Part shown: positions 1 through 6,900 of the stretch, piece after piece
Layout: each line of letters starts with the position of its first letter
Numbering within the stretch: the stretch's first letter is position 1
NCBI GenBank assembly: GCA_003696875.1
Contig: RFHL01000284.1
Location: forward strand, 1 to 8,325
Direction of reading: 5' to 3'
Length of the DNA: 8,325 bases
Source: Bacteroidota bacterium
GTDB taxonomy: Bacteria > Bacteroidota > Bacteroidia > J057
Position numbers and translations under genes: made by a program
The notes under the pieces: model-generated
What the model was told of the DNA's origin: nothing
Databases searched by the model: none
The model's input: the letters and a program-made list of their open reading frames with translations, nothing else

Positions 1-551
1 CCTTCTTCCAGCGCCATGCCGGTTTGGGCTATACCCGGGAGGATTTTTTGGCGGTCCTGCAGGACCTCAGCGGCATGGATTTCGAACCCTTCTTCGCCGA
101 CTACGTTTCCGGTACGGAGCCCCTGGAGCCAGCCCTGACGGAAGCTTTTGCCGCCATGGGCCTGCTCCTGCTGCCGGTGCCGCCCAACTCTCCGGCCGAA
201 GCCCGGTGGGGCCTCCGCACCAAAGAAGCCCCCGGCGGGGGGCTGGAGGTCACGGAGTTGCTGCCCGGCAGCCCCTTGCTGGCCGCCGGTATCGCTCAGG
301 GCGACGAACTCATCGCCCTCGACGGGCAGCGCCTGCAGGGCGACCTCGACGCCCGCCTGCGCCTGGCACCAGCTATGCCCCATCGGCTGCATTTTTTCCA
401 TCATGGCCAGCTCAGGGAAACCGAGCTCCCCAGCCAAACCGGCTTTGCCCTGTCTATTCCTCAAGTGGTGGCCTTGGGCCAGCCTACGGAAGCCCAGCAA
501 CGACATCAAATGGCCTGGCAGGCCCTGACTCCCTTTGTGCCTCAGCCCTGA
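1..551 (+). CDS. M61-family (glycyl aminopeptidase-like) peptidase with PDZ domain, 3' part only
   Basis: The reading frame is open from the left edge (first full codon at base 3) to TGA at 549-551, so only the last 182 residues are seen and the start lies upstream. The first residues (GYTREDF...DLSG.DFEPFFADYVSGTEPLE) match the end of the M61 thermolysin-like domain, where a 'yv.G...pl' segment leads into a linker. A PDZ domain follows, visible as G-L-E-V-T-E-L-L-P-G-S-P then A-A-G-I-A-Q-G-D-E-L-I-A-L-D-G (about bases 240-330), the usual carboxylate-loop and GDEl pattern. In M61 enzymes the zinc motif HExxH lies well upstream of this region and cannot be checked here. The family removes N-terminal residues, with glycine or alanine preference in the characterised member; substrate and location are unknown here. 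The gene ends 5 nt before rsgA, so the two are probably co-transcribed. The family call is fairly sure; exact activity is not. Confidence 0.82.
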   Translation, partial: FFQRHAGLGYTREDFLAVLQDLSGMDFEPFFADYVSGTEPLEPALTEAFAAMGLLLLPVPPNSPAEARWGLRTKEAPGGGLEVTELLPGSPLLAAGIAQGDELIALDGQRLQGDLDARLRLAPAMPHRLHFFHHGQLRETELPSQTGFALSIPQVVALGQPTEAQQRHQMAWQALTPFVPQP

Positions 552-556
552 CGCCT

Positions 557-1528
557 ATGGCCCGGAAAAAGAAAAAGTCCGCTCCTCCCGCCGACGGCCC
601 CCTTTCGCAGGGCCGGGTCACCCGCTCACTGGGCGCGAGCAGCCGGGTAGAAACCGAACAGGGAGAGGTCTACGAATGCATTGTGCGGGGTCGCTTCCGC
701 ATCGAGGGCCTGCGCTCCACCAATCCTGTCGCCGTCGGCGACGAAGTGCGTTTCATGCTTCCCAGCCAGGAAGGCGAGCCCGGCGTGATTACCGAAGTGC
801 TTCCCCGCAAGAACTATCTGCTGCGGCAAGCCATTTCCCAGACACACAAGGTTCACATCCTGGCCGCCAATGTCGATGCGGCCATCCTGCTCTACACCCT
901 GAAAGAGCCCGCAACGGCCCCCGGCTTCGCCGACCGCTTTCTGGTCGTGGCCGAGGCCTACCATATCCCCGTCTACATCCTCATCAATAAGGTGGACCTC
1001 TTGGAAGGCCCGGATGACCAGGCCCAACTCGCGGAGATCACCAATACCTATCGGAAAGCCGGCTATCCCGTACACCCCATCTCGGCCCACCGGGCCGAAG
1101 ATCGCGCCCTGGTGATAGCGCTGCTGCAAGACAAGATCAGTTTTATCGGCGGGCATTCCGGCGCAGGCAAATCGACTCTTATTAATCTGGTGGATCCCAG
1201 TCTGGACCTCAAGACCCGCGAAATCTCCGATGCCTCAGGCAAGGGGCGGCACACCACCACCTATGCCGAGATGCACGCGCTGGCTCCGGGAGGCTACATC
1301 ATCGATTCACCCGGCATAAAGGAGCTGGGTATCACCGGCTTTGATACCAGCGACCTCAGCCACTACTATCCCGAGATGCGGGATCGGCTGCATGACTGCC
1401 GCTTTTCCAATTGCACCCACCGGGCCGAGCCTGGTTGCGCCATCAAGGCCGCCGTGGCGGCCGGGGAAATCGGTGGGACGCGCTATGCCTCATATCTCCG
1501 GATGATGGAAGAGCTGGAACAGCGTTGA
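557..1528 (+). CDS. rsgA: Small ribosomal subunit biogenesis GTPase RsgA
   Basis: RsgA is a circularly permuted GTPase that binds the maturing 30S subunit and checks the decoding centre late in assembly. The 323-aa protein has the family's usual length and order. A lysine-rich N-terminus (MARKKKK) precedes an OB fold (about 17-95, with GRVTRS, CIVRGRFR and VGDEV). The permuted G domain then runs G4 NKVD (144-147), G5 with SAH (176-178), G1/P-loop GHSGAGKS (199-206), G2-region GKGRHTTT (228-235) and G3 DSPG (250-253). A zinc-finger tail supplies C281, C286, H288 and C294. All expected motifs are intact. The ATG at 557 fits the family start; the frame is open further upstream but that stretch lies inside the M61 gene and resembles nothing. 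It follows the M61 stop by 5 nt with no Shine-Dalgarno site. Its 3' flank is a heptamer repeat array shared with convergent polA. Confidence 0.97.
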   Translation: MARKKKKSAPPADGPLSQGRVTRSLGASSRVETEQGEVYECIVRGRFRIEGLRSTNPVAVGDEVRFMLPSQEGEPGVITEVLPRKNYLLRQAISQTHKVHILAANVDAAILLYTLKEPATAPGFADRFLVVAEAYHIPVYILINKVDLLEGPDDQAQLAEITNTYRKAGYPVHPISAHRAEDRALVIALLQDKISFIGGHSGAGKSTLINLVDPSLDLKTREISDASGKGRHTTTYAEMHALAPGGYIIDSPGIKELGITGFDTSDLSHYYPEMRDRLHDCRFSNCTHRAEPGCAIKAAVAAGEIGGTRYASYLRMMEELEQR

Positions 1529-1531
1529 TTT

Positions 1532-1599
1532 GTTCGGCGTTTCAGGTTCGAAGTTCCGGGTTCTTCACATTGAACGACGAACTCCGAACCTCGAACATT
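1532..1599. repeat. Two facing heptamer repeat arrays (GTTCnnn / GAACnnn) between convergent rsgA and polA
   Basis: Nearly the whole spacer is 7-bp units in strict register. On the + strand, starting 3 nt after the rsgA stop, five units begin at 1532, 1539, 1546, 1553 and 1560: GTTCGGC, GTTTCAG, GTTCGAA, GTTCCGG, GTTCTTC. After a 5-nt centre (1567-1571) come four complementary-orientation units at 1572, 1579, 1586 and 1593: GAACGAC, GAACTCC, GAACCTC, GAACATT. Read on the - strand, these are GTTCnnn units starting 4 nt after the polA stop. Each gene therefore has its own array in sense orientation, and the arrays meet head to head. Segments 1546-1563 and 1579-1596 pair at 15 of 18 positions plus one G-U, with a 15-nt loop. 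Confidence 0.85.
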
Positions 1600-1602
1600 T
1601 TT
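1546..1602 (+). terminator. Possible terminator for rsgA formed by the facing repeats
   Basis: The 18-bp imperfect stem (1546-1563 with 1579-1596) is followed on the + strand by a short T run at 1598-1602, giving the outline of an intrinsic terminator for rsgA. The loop is long (15 nt) and the stem has two mismatches and one G-U. The 7-bp periodicity also allows pairing in shifted registers. In the polA direction there is no T run after the hairpin, so a bidirectional role is less well supported. Termination is inferred, not shown. Confidence 0.4.
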
Positions 1603-4393
1603 AGTGCGCCTCCAGCCAGTTGGCTCCCGTTCCAATCTCGACCTCCATGGGCACTCCCAGATCCACGGCCTGCACCATATGGGTGCGGACCAGCTCGGTG
1701 ACGGTATCTAGTTCGTCTTTAGGCACATCAAAGACGAGTTCGTCATGTACCTGCAGGATCATGCGGGTCCGGAGGCCGGCCTCCTGTAGTGCCCGATGGA
1801 TCCGGATCATGGCCAGTTTGATGATGTCGGCGGCCGTCCCCTGGATAGGAGAATTGATGGCATTGCGCTCGGCAAAGCCTCGGAGGGTCTGGTTTCGGGA
1901 CTGAATATCAGGCAGGTAGCGCCTCCGGCCAAAATAGGTCTCCACGTAGCCCTGGCTCCGGGCCGTCTCGATACATTGATCCATATAGGCCTTGATAGCC
2001 GGATACTTCTCCCAGTAGGTGTCGATGATGTCCTTGGCCTCGGTGCGGGAGATGTTCATACGATCGGCCAGGCCAAAGGCCGATATGCCGTAGATGATGC
2101 CAAAGTTGACGGTCTTGGCGCTCGCCCGCTGCTCCGGCGTAACCTCCGCTGGCGCGACTCCAAACACCCGAGCCGCCGAGGCGCGGTGGATGTCTTCGCC
2201 GGCCCGGAAGGCTTCCAGCATGGCCTCATCGCCGCTCATCGCGGCCATGATGCGCAGTTCGACCTGTGAGTAGTCAGCCGAGAGCAGGACATGGTCAGCA
2301 TCCCTGGGGATGAAGCCCTTGCGGACGGCCCGCCCGTCCTCGGTGCGGATGGGGATGTTTTGCAGGTTGGGATTGACCGAACTAAGGCGTCCGGTGACCG
2401 CCACCGACTGGCTGTAGGTGGTGTGGACCCGCCCCGTGTCAGGATTGATCAGCTTAGGCAGGGCATCCACGTAGGTAGATTTGAGCTTCTTGATGCCGCG
2501 ATAGGCCAGCACCCGGTCAGGCAGTTCGTGGTTCCGGGCCAGGCGCAGCAGGGTGTTTTCATCCGTGACATACTGCCCGGTCTTGGTCTTTTTCTGCTTT
2601 GTGCCCTTGCCCATATCGAGCTTGTCAAAGAGGATCTCCCCCAACTGCTTGGGAGAATTGAGGTTGAACTCCTCACCAGCGAGCTGGTAGCACTCGGCCT
2701 CCAGGGTCACGAGGCGTGCCTCTAGCTCTTTGGAGTAGGCCGCGAGGGCCTCATCATCCAGGCGGATGCCCTCGGCCTCCATGTCGGCGAGGACCGGTAG
2801 CAGGGGCTGCTCGATCTCCTCAAAGACCCGATTGCCCTGCACCTGTGGGGCGAGCTTTTCATACAGTTGCAGGGTAATGTCAGCGTCTTCGCAGGCATAC
2901 TCCAACAACGGCTCCAGCTCGGCTTCGCGCATGGTTTTCTGGTTCTTGCCTTTTTTGCCGATCAGCGTTTCGATGGAAACAGTCTGATAGTTGAGCAGTT
3001 CCAGCGCCATGGCGTCCATGCCGTGCTTGCCGCCGGGATCCACGATGTAATGGGCCAGCATGGTGTCAAACATCGGCCCTTGCACCACCACGCCATACTT
3101 GCGGAGGACGAGGGCGTCGTATTTCAGATTTTGGCCGATCTTGAGGATGTCGGGAGAGGTCAGGACCGGGGCAAATTCGGCCACGATGGCCGCGACTTCG
3201 GCTTGTGGCATCTCACCGGGGATATGCACAAAAAAAGCCTCGCCGGCCTTCAGGGCAAAGGACATCCCCACGAGCTCGGCCTGCAACGGGTCGAGCGAGG
3301 TGGTTTCGGTATCAAAGCAGACTTTGCCTTCTGCCTCAATGCGCTGAATAAAGGCCTTCCGGGCCGCCGCATCGGCGAGCAGTTGGTAATCGTGCTCCGT
3401 ATTCTCGATCGTGCGGGGTCCGCCAGACTCGGGAATATCCGGCGCGGGTACCAGCGGCGCTTCGCCAGTCGCATTGCCAAATAGATCCTTCTGCGCCTCA
3501 GGCCGGACCGGGTTCAGCCGGCTGTTGAGGATGCGTTGGGCCGTGGTGCGAAACTCCAGTTCCTGCATCAGCACCATCAATTCCTCCAGGTCACAGTGGC
3601 CCATCTTAAGCTGGTCCAAACTATACTCAATGGGCACATCGAGCTTGATGGTGGCGAGCTCTTTGGAGAGCAGGCCCTGCTCGGCGTGCGCCTGCACGCT
3701 CTCACGGATGGCCTTGCGGCGGATCTCATCGGCGCGGGCGATGATTTCCTCCACCGAGCCAAATTCTTCCAGCAGCATGACCGCCGTCTTGTCGCCGATC
3801 TTGGGGATGCCGGGGATGTTGTCGACCGTATCGCCCTTCAACCCCAGAAAGTCCACGATCTGCGCCGGGGGCAGGCCAAATTTGGCCTGGATCTCGGCTG
3901 GCCCCAACACGTCATAGCCGCCCCCCTTGTAGGCGGGCTTGTAGAGAAAGACATTCTCCTTTACCAGCTGCGCATAGTCCTTGTCGGGCGTGACCATATA
4001 GACGTCAAACTGCTCGGGGTCGACCTGCGCACTGATGGTGCCGATGATGTCGTCTGCCTCATAGCCGTCGAGCTTGAGAGCCGGTATGTTCAGGATCTTC
4101 AGCAGCTTGTAGGCGTAGGGAATGGCCACCGTGAGGTCCTCCGGCTGCGCCTCGCGCTGGGCCTTATAGGGCTCGTAGCGCGCGTGCCGAAAGGTCGGCG
4201 CGCTGGTATCGAACGCCACCGCAAGGTGGGAGGGGTCCTCCTTGTTGATGATCTCCAGCAGGGTATTGGTAAAGCCAAAGATGGCCGAGGTATTCAGACC
4301 ATTGGAGGTGATACGGGGTGCGCGAATAAAGGCAAAATGGGCCCGGTACAGCAGGGCCATGGCGTCGAGCAGGAAGAGCTTCTGTTTTGGCAT
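1601..4393 (-). CDS. polA: DNA polymerase I (5' nuclease, 3'-5' exonuclease, polymerase)
   Basis: PolA removes RNA primers from Okazaki fragments and fills repair gaps. The 930-aa protein is the length of the E. coli enzyme and has all three domains. The 5' nuclease (about 1-290) carries D10, the YEADDIIGT motif (111-119), DKDY (137-140) and a helix-hairpin-helix around DNIPGIPKIGDKTA (191-204). The proofreading domain (about 335-525) keeps D361 and E363 (FDTETTS), D426 (NLKYD) and Y499/D503 (YACED), so it should be active, unlike the inactivated domain of Taq polymerase. The polymerase has motif A with D707 and E712, motif B R756/K760/F764/Y768, and motif C H883-D884-E885. The phenylalanine at 764 equals E. 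coli F762. The start is ATG at 4393 (MPKQKLFLLDAMALLYRAHF), placing the first catalytic aspartate at residue 10; a longer frame from GTG 4465 adds an unlikely leader. Convergent with rsgA, divergent from the DUF4199 gene. Confidence 0.98.
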   Translation of the reverse strand: MPKQKLFLLDAMALLYRAHFAFIRAPRITSNGLNTSAIFGFTNTLLEIINKEDPSHLAVAFDTSAPTFRHARYEPYKAQREAQPEDLTVAIPYAYKLLKILNIPALKLDGYEADDIIGTISAQVDPEQFDVYMVTPDKDYAQLVKENVFLYKPAYKGGGYDVLGPAEIQAKFGLPPAQIVDFLGLKGDTVDNIPGIPKIGDKTAVMLLEEFGSVEEIIARADEIRRKAIRESVQAHAEQGLLSKELATIKLDVPIEYSLDQLKMGHCDLEELMVLMQELEFRTTAQRILNSRLNPVRPEAQKDLFGNATGEAPLVPAPDIPESGGPRTIENTEHDYQLLADAAARKAFIQRIEAEGKVCFDTETTSLDPLQAELVGMSFALKAGEAFFVHIPGEMPQAEVAAIVAEFAPVLTSPDILKIGQNLKYDALVLRKYGVVVQGPMFDTMLAHYIVDPGGKHGMDAMALELLNYQTVSIETLIGKKGKNQKTMREAELEPLLEYACEDADITLQLYEKLAPQVQGNRVFEEIEQPLLPVLADMEAEGIRLDDEALAAYSKELEARLVTLEAECYQLAGEEFNLNSPKQLGEILFDKLDMGKGTKQKKTKTGQYVTDENTLLRLARNHELPDRVLAYRGIKKLKSTYVDALPKLINPDTGRVHTTYSQSVAVTGRLSSVNPNLQNIPIRTEDGRAVRKGFIPRDADHVLLSADYSQVELRIMAAMSGDEAMLEAFRAGEDIHRASAARVFGVAPAEVTPEQRASAKTVNFGIIYGISAFGLADRMNISRTEAKDIIDTYWEKYPAIKAYMDQCIETARSQGYVETYFGRRRYLPDIQSRNQTLRGFAERNAINSPIQGTAADIIKLAMIRIHRALQEAGLRTRMILQVHDELVFDVPKDELDTVTELVRTHMVQAVDLGVPMEVEIGTGANWLEAH

Positions 4394-4482
4394 GAGCGGG
4401 GTCAAGGGTGAAGGCAAACACTCGGCTAAAGGTCCGCAGAAAGGGCCGTATTCCCAAATTCCCACCTCTACCCCAACAATCA

Positions 4483-4572
4483 GGGGCAGCTGACAGTTAA
4501 ATATGAGAAAATGGACTTTTCTGCCCCAAAAACCTTCCGAATCAATCCATGATTCAGAGGGCGCTTTGCGCC
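4483..4572. promoter_or_regulatory. Divergent polA / DUF4199 control region with three inverted repeats
   Basis: The spacer between the two divergent genes holds three perfect inverted repeats. GGGGCAG (4483-4489) and CTGCCCC (4521-4527) enclose a 31-nt stretch that is clearly AT-rich (around TTAAATATGAGAAAATGG) compared with the GC-rich surroundings. GAATCA (4539-4544) and TGATTC (4550-4555) are 5 nt apart. GGCGC (4560-4564) and GCGCC (4568-4572) are separated by TTT. An AT-rich island flanked by dyads between two divergent starts is where promoters and operators are expected. I found no convincing -33/-7 pair for polA. No specific regulator can be named. Confidence 0.4.
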
Positions 4573-4591
4573 ATCTTCATTCGGGCCATGC

Positions 4592-4625
4592 CCTATTGTT
4601 TTACCTATCAATTACCTATGCCTAT
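4592..4625 (+). repeat. Clustered CCTAT repeats ahead of the DUF4199 start
   Basis: CCTAT occurs at 4592, 4604, 4615 and 4621. The middle two are part of an 8-bp direct repeat TTACCTAT (4601-4608 and 4612-4619), so three copies are spaced by 12 and 11 bp, about one helical turn. The last two flank or overlap the ATG at 4618. TATTGTTT at 4594-4601 loosely resembles the Bacteroidota -7 element TAnnTTTG, but the nearest upstream TTTG (4565-4568) is 25 nt away, longer than usual. This could be a binding site or chance. Confidence 0.25.
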
Positions 4626-5115
4626 CTCACAATCCGAACAAGTTTCCACAACCACAATGCACCACGAACTCCTGCTGGATAGCGCCATACCCACCTACGC
4701 CTTGCGCTTCGGGGCGCTCACGTCGGTCTTTCTCATTGCCTATTTCCTGCTTGCCGGCTGGCTGGATTTCCAACACATCCCCAGTCTGCGCTATTTCAAC
4801 ATATTCTTCCTGATGGGCGGAGTCTTTCTCGCCCTGCGGCAGTTTCACCGTGATGATCAGACCCGCCATACCAACTACCTGAACGGTTTCCTCACCGGTA
4901 TGGGAGTAGCCTTCGTCTCGGGCGTCATCTTCAGCGCCTTTGTCTACACCTTCTTCAGCTGGATCGCCCCCGAAATGGGGATGGCCGTACAGGCCGCTAT
5001 GCCCTTTAAGGGCATCACCCCTGCCCTGATGAGCCTGATCATCCTGCTGGAAGCCGTCCTCTCCGGCGTCATGGTCTCCTTCGCCGCCATGCAGTTTTAC
5101 AAGAATGTGGAGTAG
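4618..5115 (+). CDS. DUF4199-like four-helix membrane protein
   Basis: This encodes a small integral membrane protein of about 165 aa. Four hydrophobic segments are visible, at about residues 30-47, 58-74, 91-115 and 136-156, with a charged stretch (HRDDQTRHTNYLNG) between the second and third. This layout, the 'ALRFGAL' opening of helix 1 and the short tail after helix 4 fit the DUF4199 family, common in Bacteroidota and of unknown function. The family call is from pattern memory and moderately sure. The start is uncertain: in-frame ATGs lie at 4549, 4588, 4618 and 4657, none with a Shine-Dalgarno site. I chose 4618 because the residues encoded before it do not look like this family; 4657 (MHHELLL..., 152 aa) is nearly as likely. 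It is transcribed divergently from polA and is followed by a 139-bp spacer with no heptamer repeats, so it is probably monocistronic. Confidence 0.75.
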   Translation: MPISQSEQVSTTTMHHELLLDSAIPTYALRFGALTSVFLIAYFLLAGWLDFQHIPSLRYFNIFFLMGGVFLALRQFHRDDQTRHTNYLNGFLTGMGVAFVSGVIFSAFVYTFFSWIAPEMGMAVQAAMPFKGITPALMSLIILLEAVLSGVMVSFAAMQFYKNVE

Positions 5116-5198
5116 AGAAAGTCAGGACTGGAAGCCCCCACTCTATATGGTACAGCGGACAAACAGGGATTAAGTCCCAACCCACTCCAGCCTTCCCC

Positions 5199-5228
5199 TT
5201 TCCATCTCCCCCTAAATCCGTATCTTGG
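5199..5228 (+). promoter_or_regulatory. Candidate Bacteroidota-type promoter for the XdhC-GNAT unit
   Basis: TATCTTGG at 5221-5228 differs by one base from the Bacteroidota -7 consensus TAnnTTTG. TTTC at 5199-5202, 18 nt upstream, could serve as a degenerate -33 element (consensus TTTG). A transcript would start near 5235, about 20 nt before the ATG at 5255. The rest of the spacer (5116-5254) holds only a small dyad GGGA-ttaag-TCCC at 5166-5178 and a pyrimidine-rich tract at 5189-5212. No clear terminator for the preceding gene is seen. Confidence 0.35.
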
Positions 5229-5254
5229 CCCTCCGCCAGATCAAGCAGAGGACT

Positions 5255-6373
5255 ATGAAAGAGATTCGGGAAATCCTGAAAGCCTACGACCAGATGCAGG
5301 CCGCCGGCCTCTCCGGGGCCCTCGCCACGGTGGTGCGGGTACAAGGCTCGTCCTACCGGCGCCCGGGGGCGCGCATGCTCATACAGGAAGATGGCCGCTG
5401 GACGGGTGCCATCAGTGGGGGCTGCCTCGAAGGCGACGCCCTGCGTCGCGCCCGGGCCATCATGCAGAGCGGCCAGCCCGATGTCATAACCTACGACACC
5501 ACCGAGGACGCCAGCGCCACCAGCCTCGCCGTCGGGCTCGGCTGCAATGGCATCATCGATGTACTCATCGAGCCCGTTCGGGCCGATAGCGACCCCGTCG
5601 CGCAACTCCGGGCCTATGCCCGGGGCAACCAGCCCGGTGGCCTCGCCACCGTCTTCGGTGCCCCCGAGGGGCACCCCCTGCGCCCTGGCCATCGCCTGTG
5701 GCTGCCCCCGGCCGGTGAAGCCGGCCATAGCCTTCCCGCCGGCCCCTGGGCCGCACAGTTCCAATCCGATCTGCAGGCGGCCCTTGCTGCCGGCCGCAGC
5801 CGCCTCGCCACCTATGACGAGGGCGTGCAGGTCCTGCTGGAGGTGATCCAGCCGCCGGTGCAGCTCTGGATCTTTGGCGCGGGCTATGACAGCATGCCCC
5901 TGAGCCGGCTCGCCGGCGAGATGGGCTGGGACATCTTTGTTTCCAGCGACTGCGGGGCCAAGGTTATCCCCGCCCGCTTTCCCGAAGCCCGGCAGGTAAC
6001 GCACCTGGAAAGGGCCACCATCGCTACCGAGGTACCGGTCACCCCCACCACCGCCGCGGTGGTGATGTCCCACAACTATGCCTATGATAAGACCGTCGTC
6101 AGCCAATTGTTGCCGCTGAATCTGCCCTATCTGGGCGTGCTGGGCCCGCGTACCCGTACCGACAAGCTGCTGCGCGAGCTAGCGGAGGCCGGGCAATCCA
6201 TTGACCGGGAGGGGCTGTACAGCCCGGTGGGCCTGGACCTGGGGGCTGAGACGGCCGAGGAGATTGCCCTTTCCATCGTGGCCGAGATTCAGGCGGTGAT
6301 GCGGCAGCGCCGGGCCACGCCCCTCCGCGAGCGGCAGGGGCCCATTCATCCCCGCGAAACGGAGACGGTGTGA
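5255..6373 (+). CDS. XdhC/CoxI-family molybdoenzyme maturation protein
   Basis: The 372-aa product is a full-length XdhC family member. These cytosolic proteins bind molybdenum cofactor, protect it during sulfuration and deliver it to xanthine dehydrogenase-type hydroxylases. The N-terminal XdhC_CoxI domain (about 12-105) has GSSYRRPGARML (31-42), ISGGCLEGDA (53-62) and GLGCNGIIDVLIEP (94-107). The C-terminal Rossmann domain (about 203-345) opens with WIFGAGYDSMPLSRLAGEMGW (205-225) and contains VVMSHNYAYDK (269-279), LGVLGPRTRTDKL (293-305) and the SPVGLDLGAETAEEIALSI stretch (323-341). ATG 5255 is preferred; an in-frame TTG at 5225 would add ten residues of no family likeness and overlap the putative -7 element. 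No hydroxylase subunits lie nearby, so its client must be elsewhere. The stop overlaps the next start by 4 nt. Local GC is visibly higher than in polA (46 of 60 bases at 5641-5700). Confidence 0.9.
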   Translation: MKEIREILKAYDQMQAAGLSGALATVVRVQGSSYRRPGARMLIQEDGRWTGAISGGCLEGDALRRARAIMQSGQPDVITYDTTEDASATSLAVGLGCNGIIDVLIEPVRADSDPVAQLRAYARGNQPGGLATVFGAPEGHPLRPGHRLWLPPAGEAGHSLPAGPWAAQFQSDLQAALAAGRSRLATYDEGVQVLLEVIQPPVQLWIFGAGYDSMPLSRLAGEMGWDIFVSSDCGAKVIPARFPEARQVTHLERATIATEVPVTPTTAAVVMSHNYAYDKTVVSQLLPLNLPYLGVLGPRTRTDKLLRELAEAGQSIDREGLYSPVGLDLGAETAEEIALSIVAEIQAVMRQRRATPLRERQGPIHPRETETV

Positions 6374-6900
6374 GTAGAACGGCGGCTGACATCCAGGTGC
6401 GGGCACCCCGGCCCGCCGAATTGCCCACCCTCGTAGCGGTGGGACGGGAGTCCTTCCTTGCGACTTTTGGCGAGCACTACGAAACCCCCGAATTTGACCG
6501 CTACGTAGCGGAAACCTACAGCTTGAAAGCCTTTCAGACGCTGCATGCGGACCCCACACGTAGCCTCTACCTCGCCGAGGTAGAAGGCGAGATCACCGGC
6601 TATGCCGCGCTCAAGCGCGGCGCAGTGCCACCCCAACTAGCCCCGGCCCGGCTCATGGGACTCGATCGCCTTTACGTACTCCCGCCCTGGCACGGGCGGG
6701 GCGTGGGCGCTGCCCTGATGGATCACTGTGTAGAAACCGCCCGGGCCGAGGGCTGGCAAGGCATGTGGCTCGGTGTGTGGCAGCACAACGACCGGGCCAT
6801 GGCTTTTTACCGCAAATACGGCTTCGCCATCAAGGGGACCCATCCTTTTCAGCTGGGCGATCTCGTGGAAGACGATTACGTCATGTACTGGCACTTCTGA
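6370..6900 (+). CDS. GNAT family N-acetyltransferase, PaiA-like
   Basis: This 176-aa protein is a GNAT acetyl-CoA-dependent N-acetyltransferase. The acetyl-CoA loop is R-G-V-G-A-A-L (110-116), after the strand LDRLYVLPPWHG (98-109). The segment MWLGVWQHNDRAMAFYRKYGF (132-152), then GTHPFQLGD (156-164) and EDDYVMYW (167-174), closely follows the pattern of PaiA-type enzymes, where WLGVWE-N..A..FY...GF...G.H.F.lG precedes a D..M end. The N-terminal F.ATFGEHY (29-37) fits too. Bacillus PaiA acetylates spermidine and spermine; the substrate here is only a guess. The start is GTG at 6370, overlapping the XdhC stop as GTGA; GGAG at 6361-6364, 5 nt upstream, looks like a ribosome binding site, and no other early start exists. 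Translational coupling to XdhC is likely. Its 3' end overlaps the convergent DUF1361 gene by 20 nt. Confidence 0.9.
   Translation: MSRTAADIQVRAPRPAELPTLVAVGRESFLATFGEHYETPEFDRYVAETYSLKAFQTLHADPTRSLYLAEVEGEITGYAALKRGAVPPQLAPARLMGLDRLYVLPPWHGRGVGAALMDHCVETARAEGWQGMWLGVWQHNDRAMAFYRKYGFAIKGTHPFQLGDLVEDDYVMYWHF

Noticed and set aside
206..556. Upstream in-frame extension of rsgA inside the M61 gene
   Set aside because: The translated stretch is arginine- and proline-rich frame-shadow sequence; the RsgA pattern begins after the ATG at 557 and the overlapping frame encodes a clear PDZ domain.
3536..4411. A 291-codon open frame on the + strand opposite the 5' nuclease part of polA, plus shorter ones at 1796-2269, 2291-2725 and 2867-3484
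   Set aside because: polA motifs run uninterrupted on the - strand through this whole region. The + strand products are typical antisense shadows.
4394..4465. Longer polA beginning at GTG 4465
   Set aside because: The 24 extra residues have no counterpart in PolA proteins, and ATG 4393 places the first catalytic aspartate at residue 10, close to its position in E. coli.
5225..5254. XdhC beginning at TTG 5225
   Set aside because: ATG 5255 gives the usual N-terminus, and the TTG falls within the putative -7 promoter element.
5069..6106. A 345-codon open frame on the - strand opposite XdhC
   Set aside because: It mirrors the GC-rich XdhC gene, whose full set of family motifs is on the + strand. 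The antisense product is low-complexity (rich in G, A, P, H) and matches no fold I know; long antisense frames are expected in GC-rich coding DNA.
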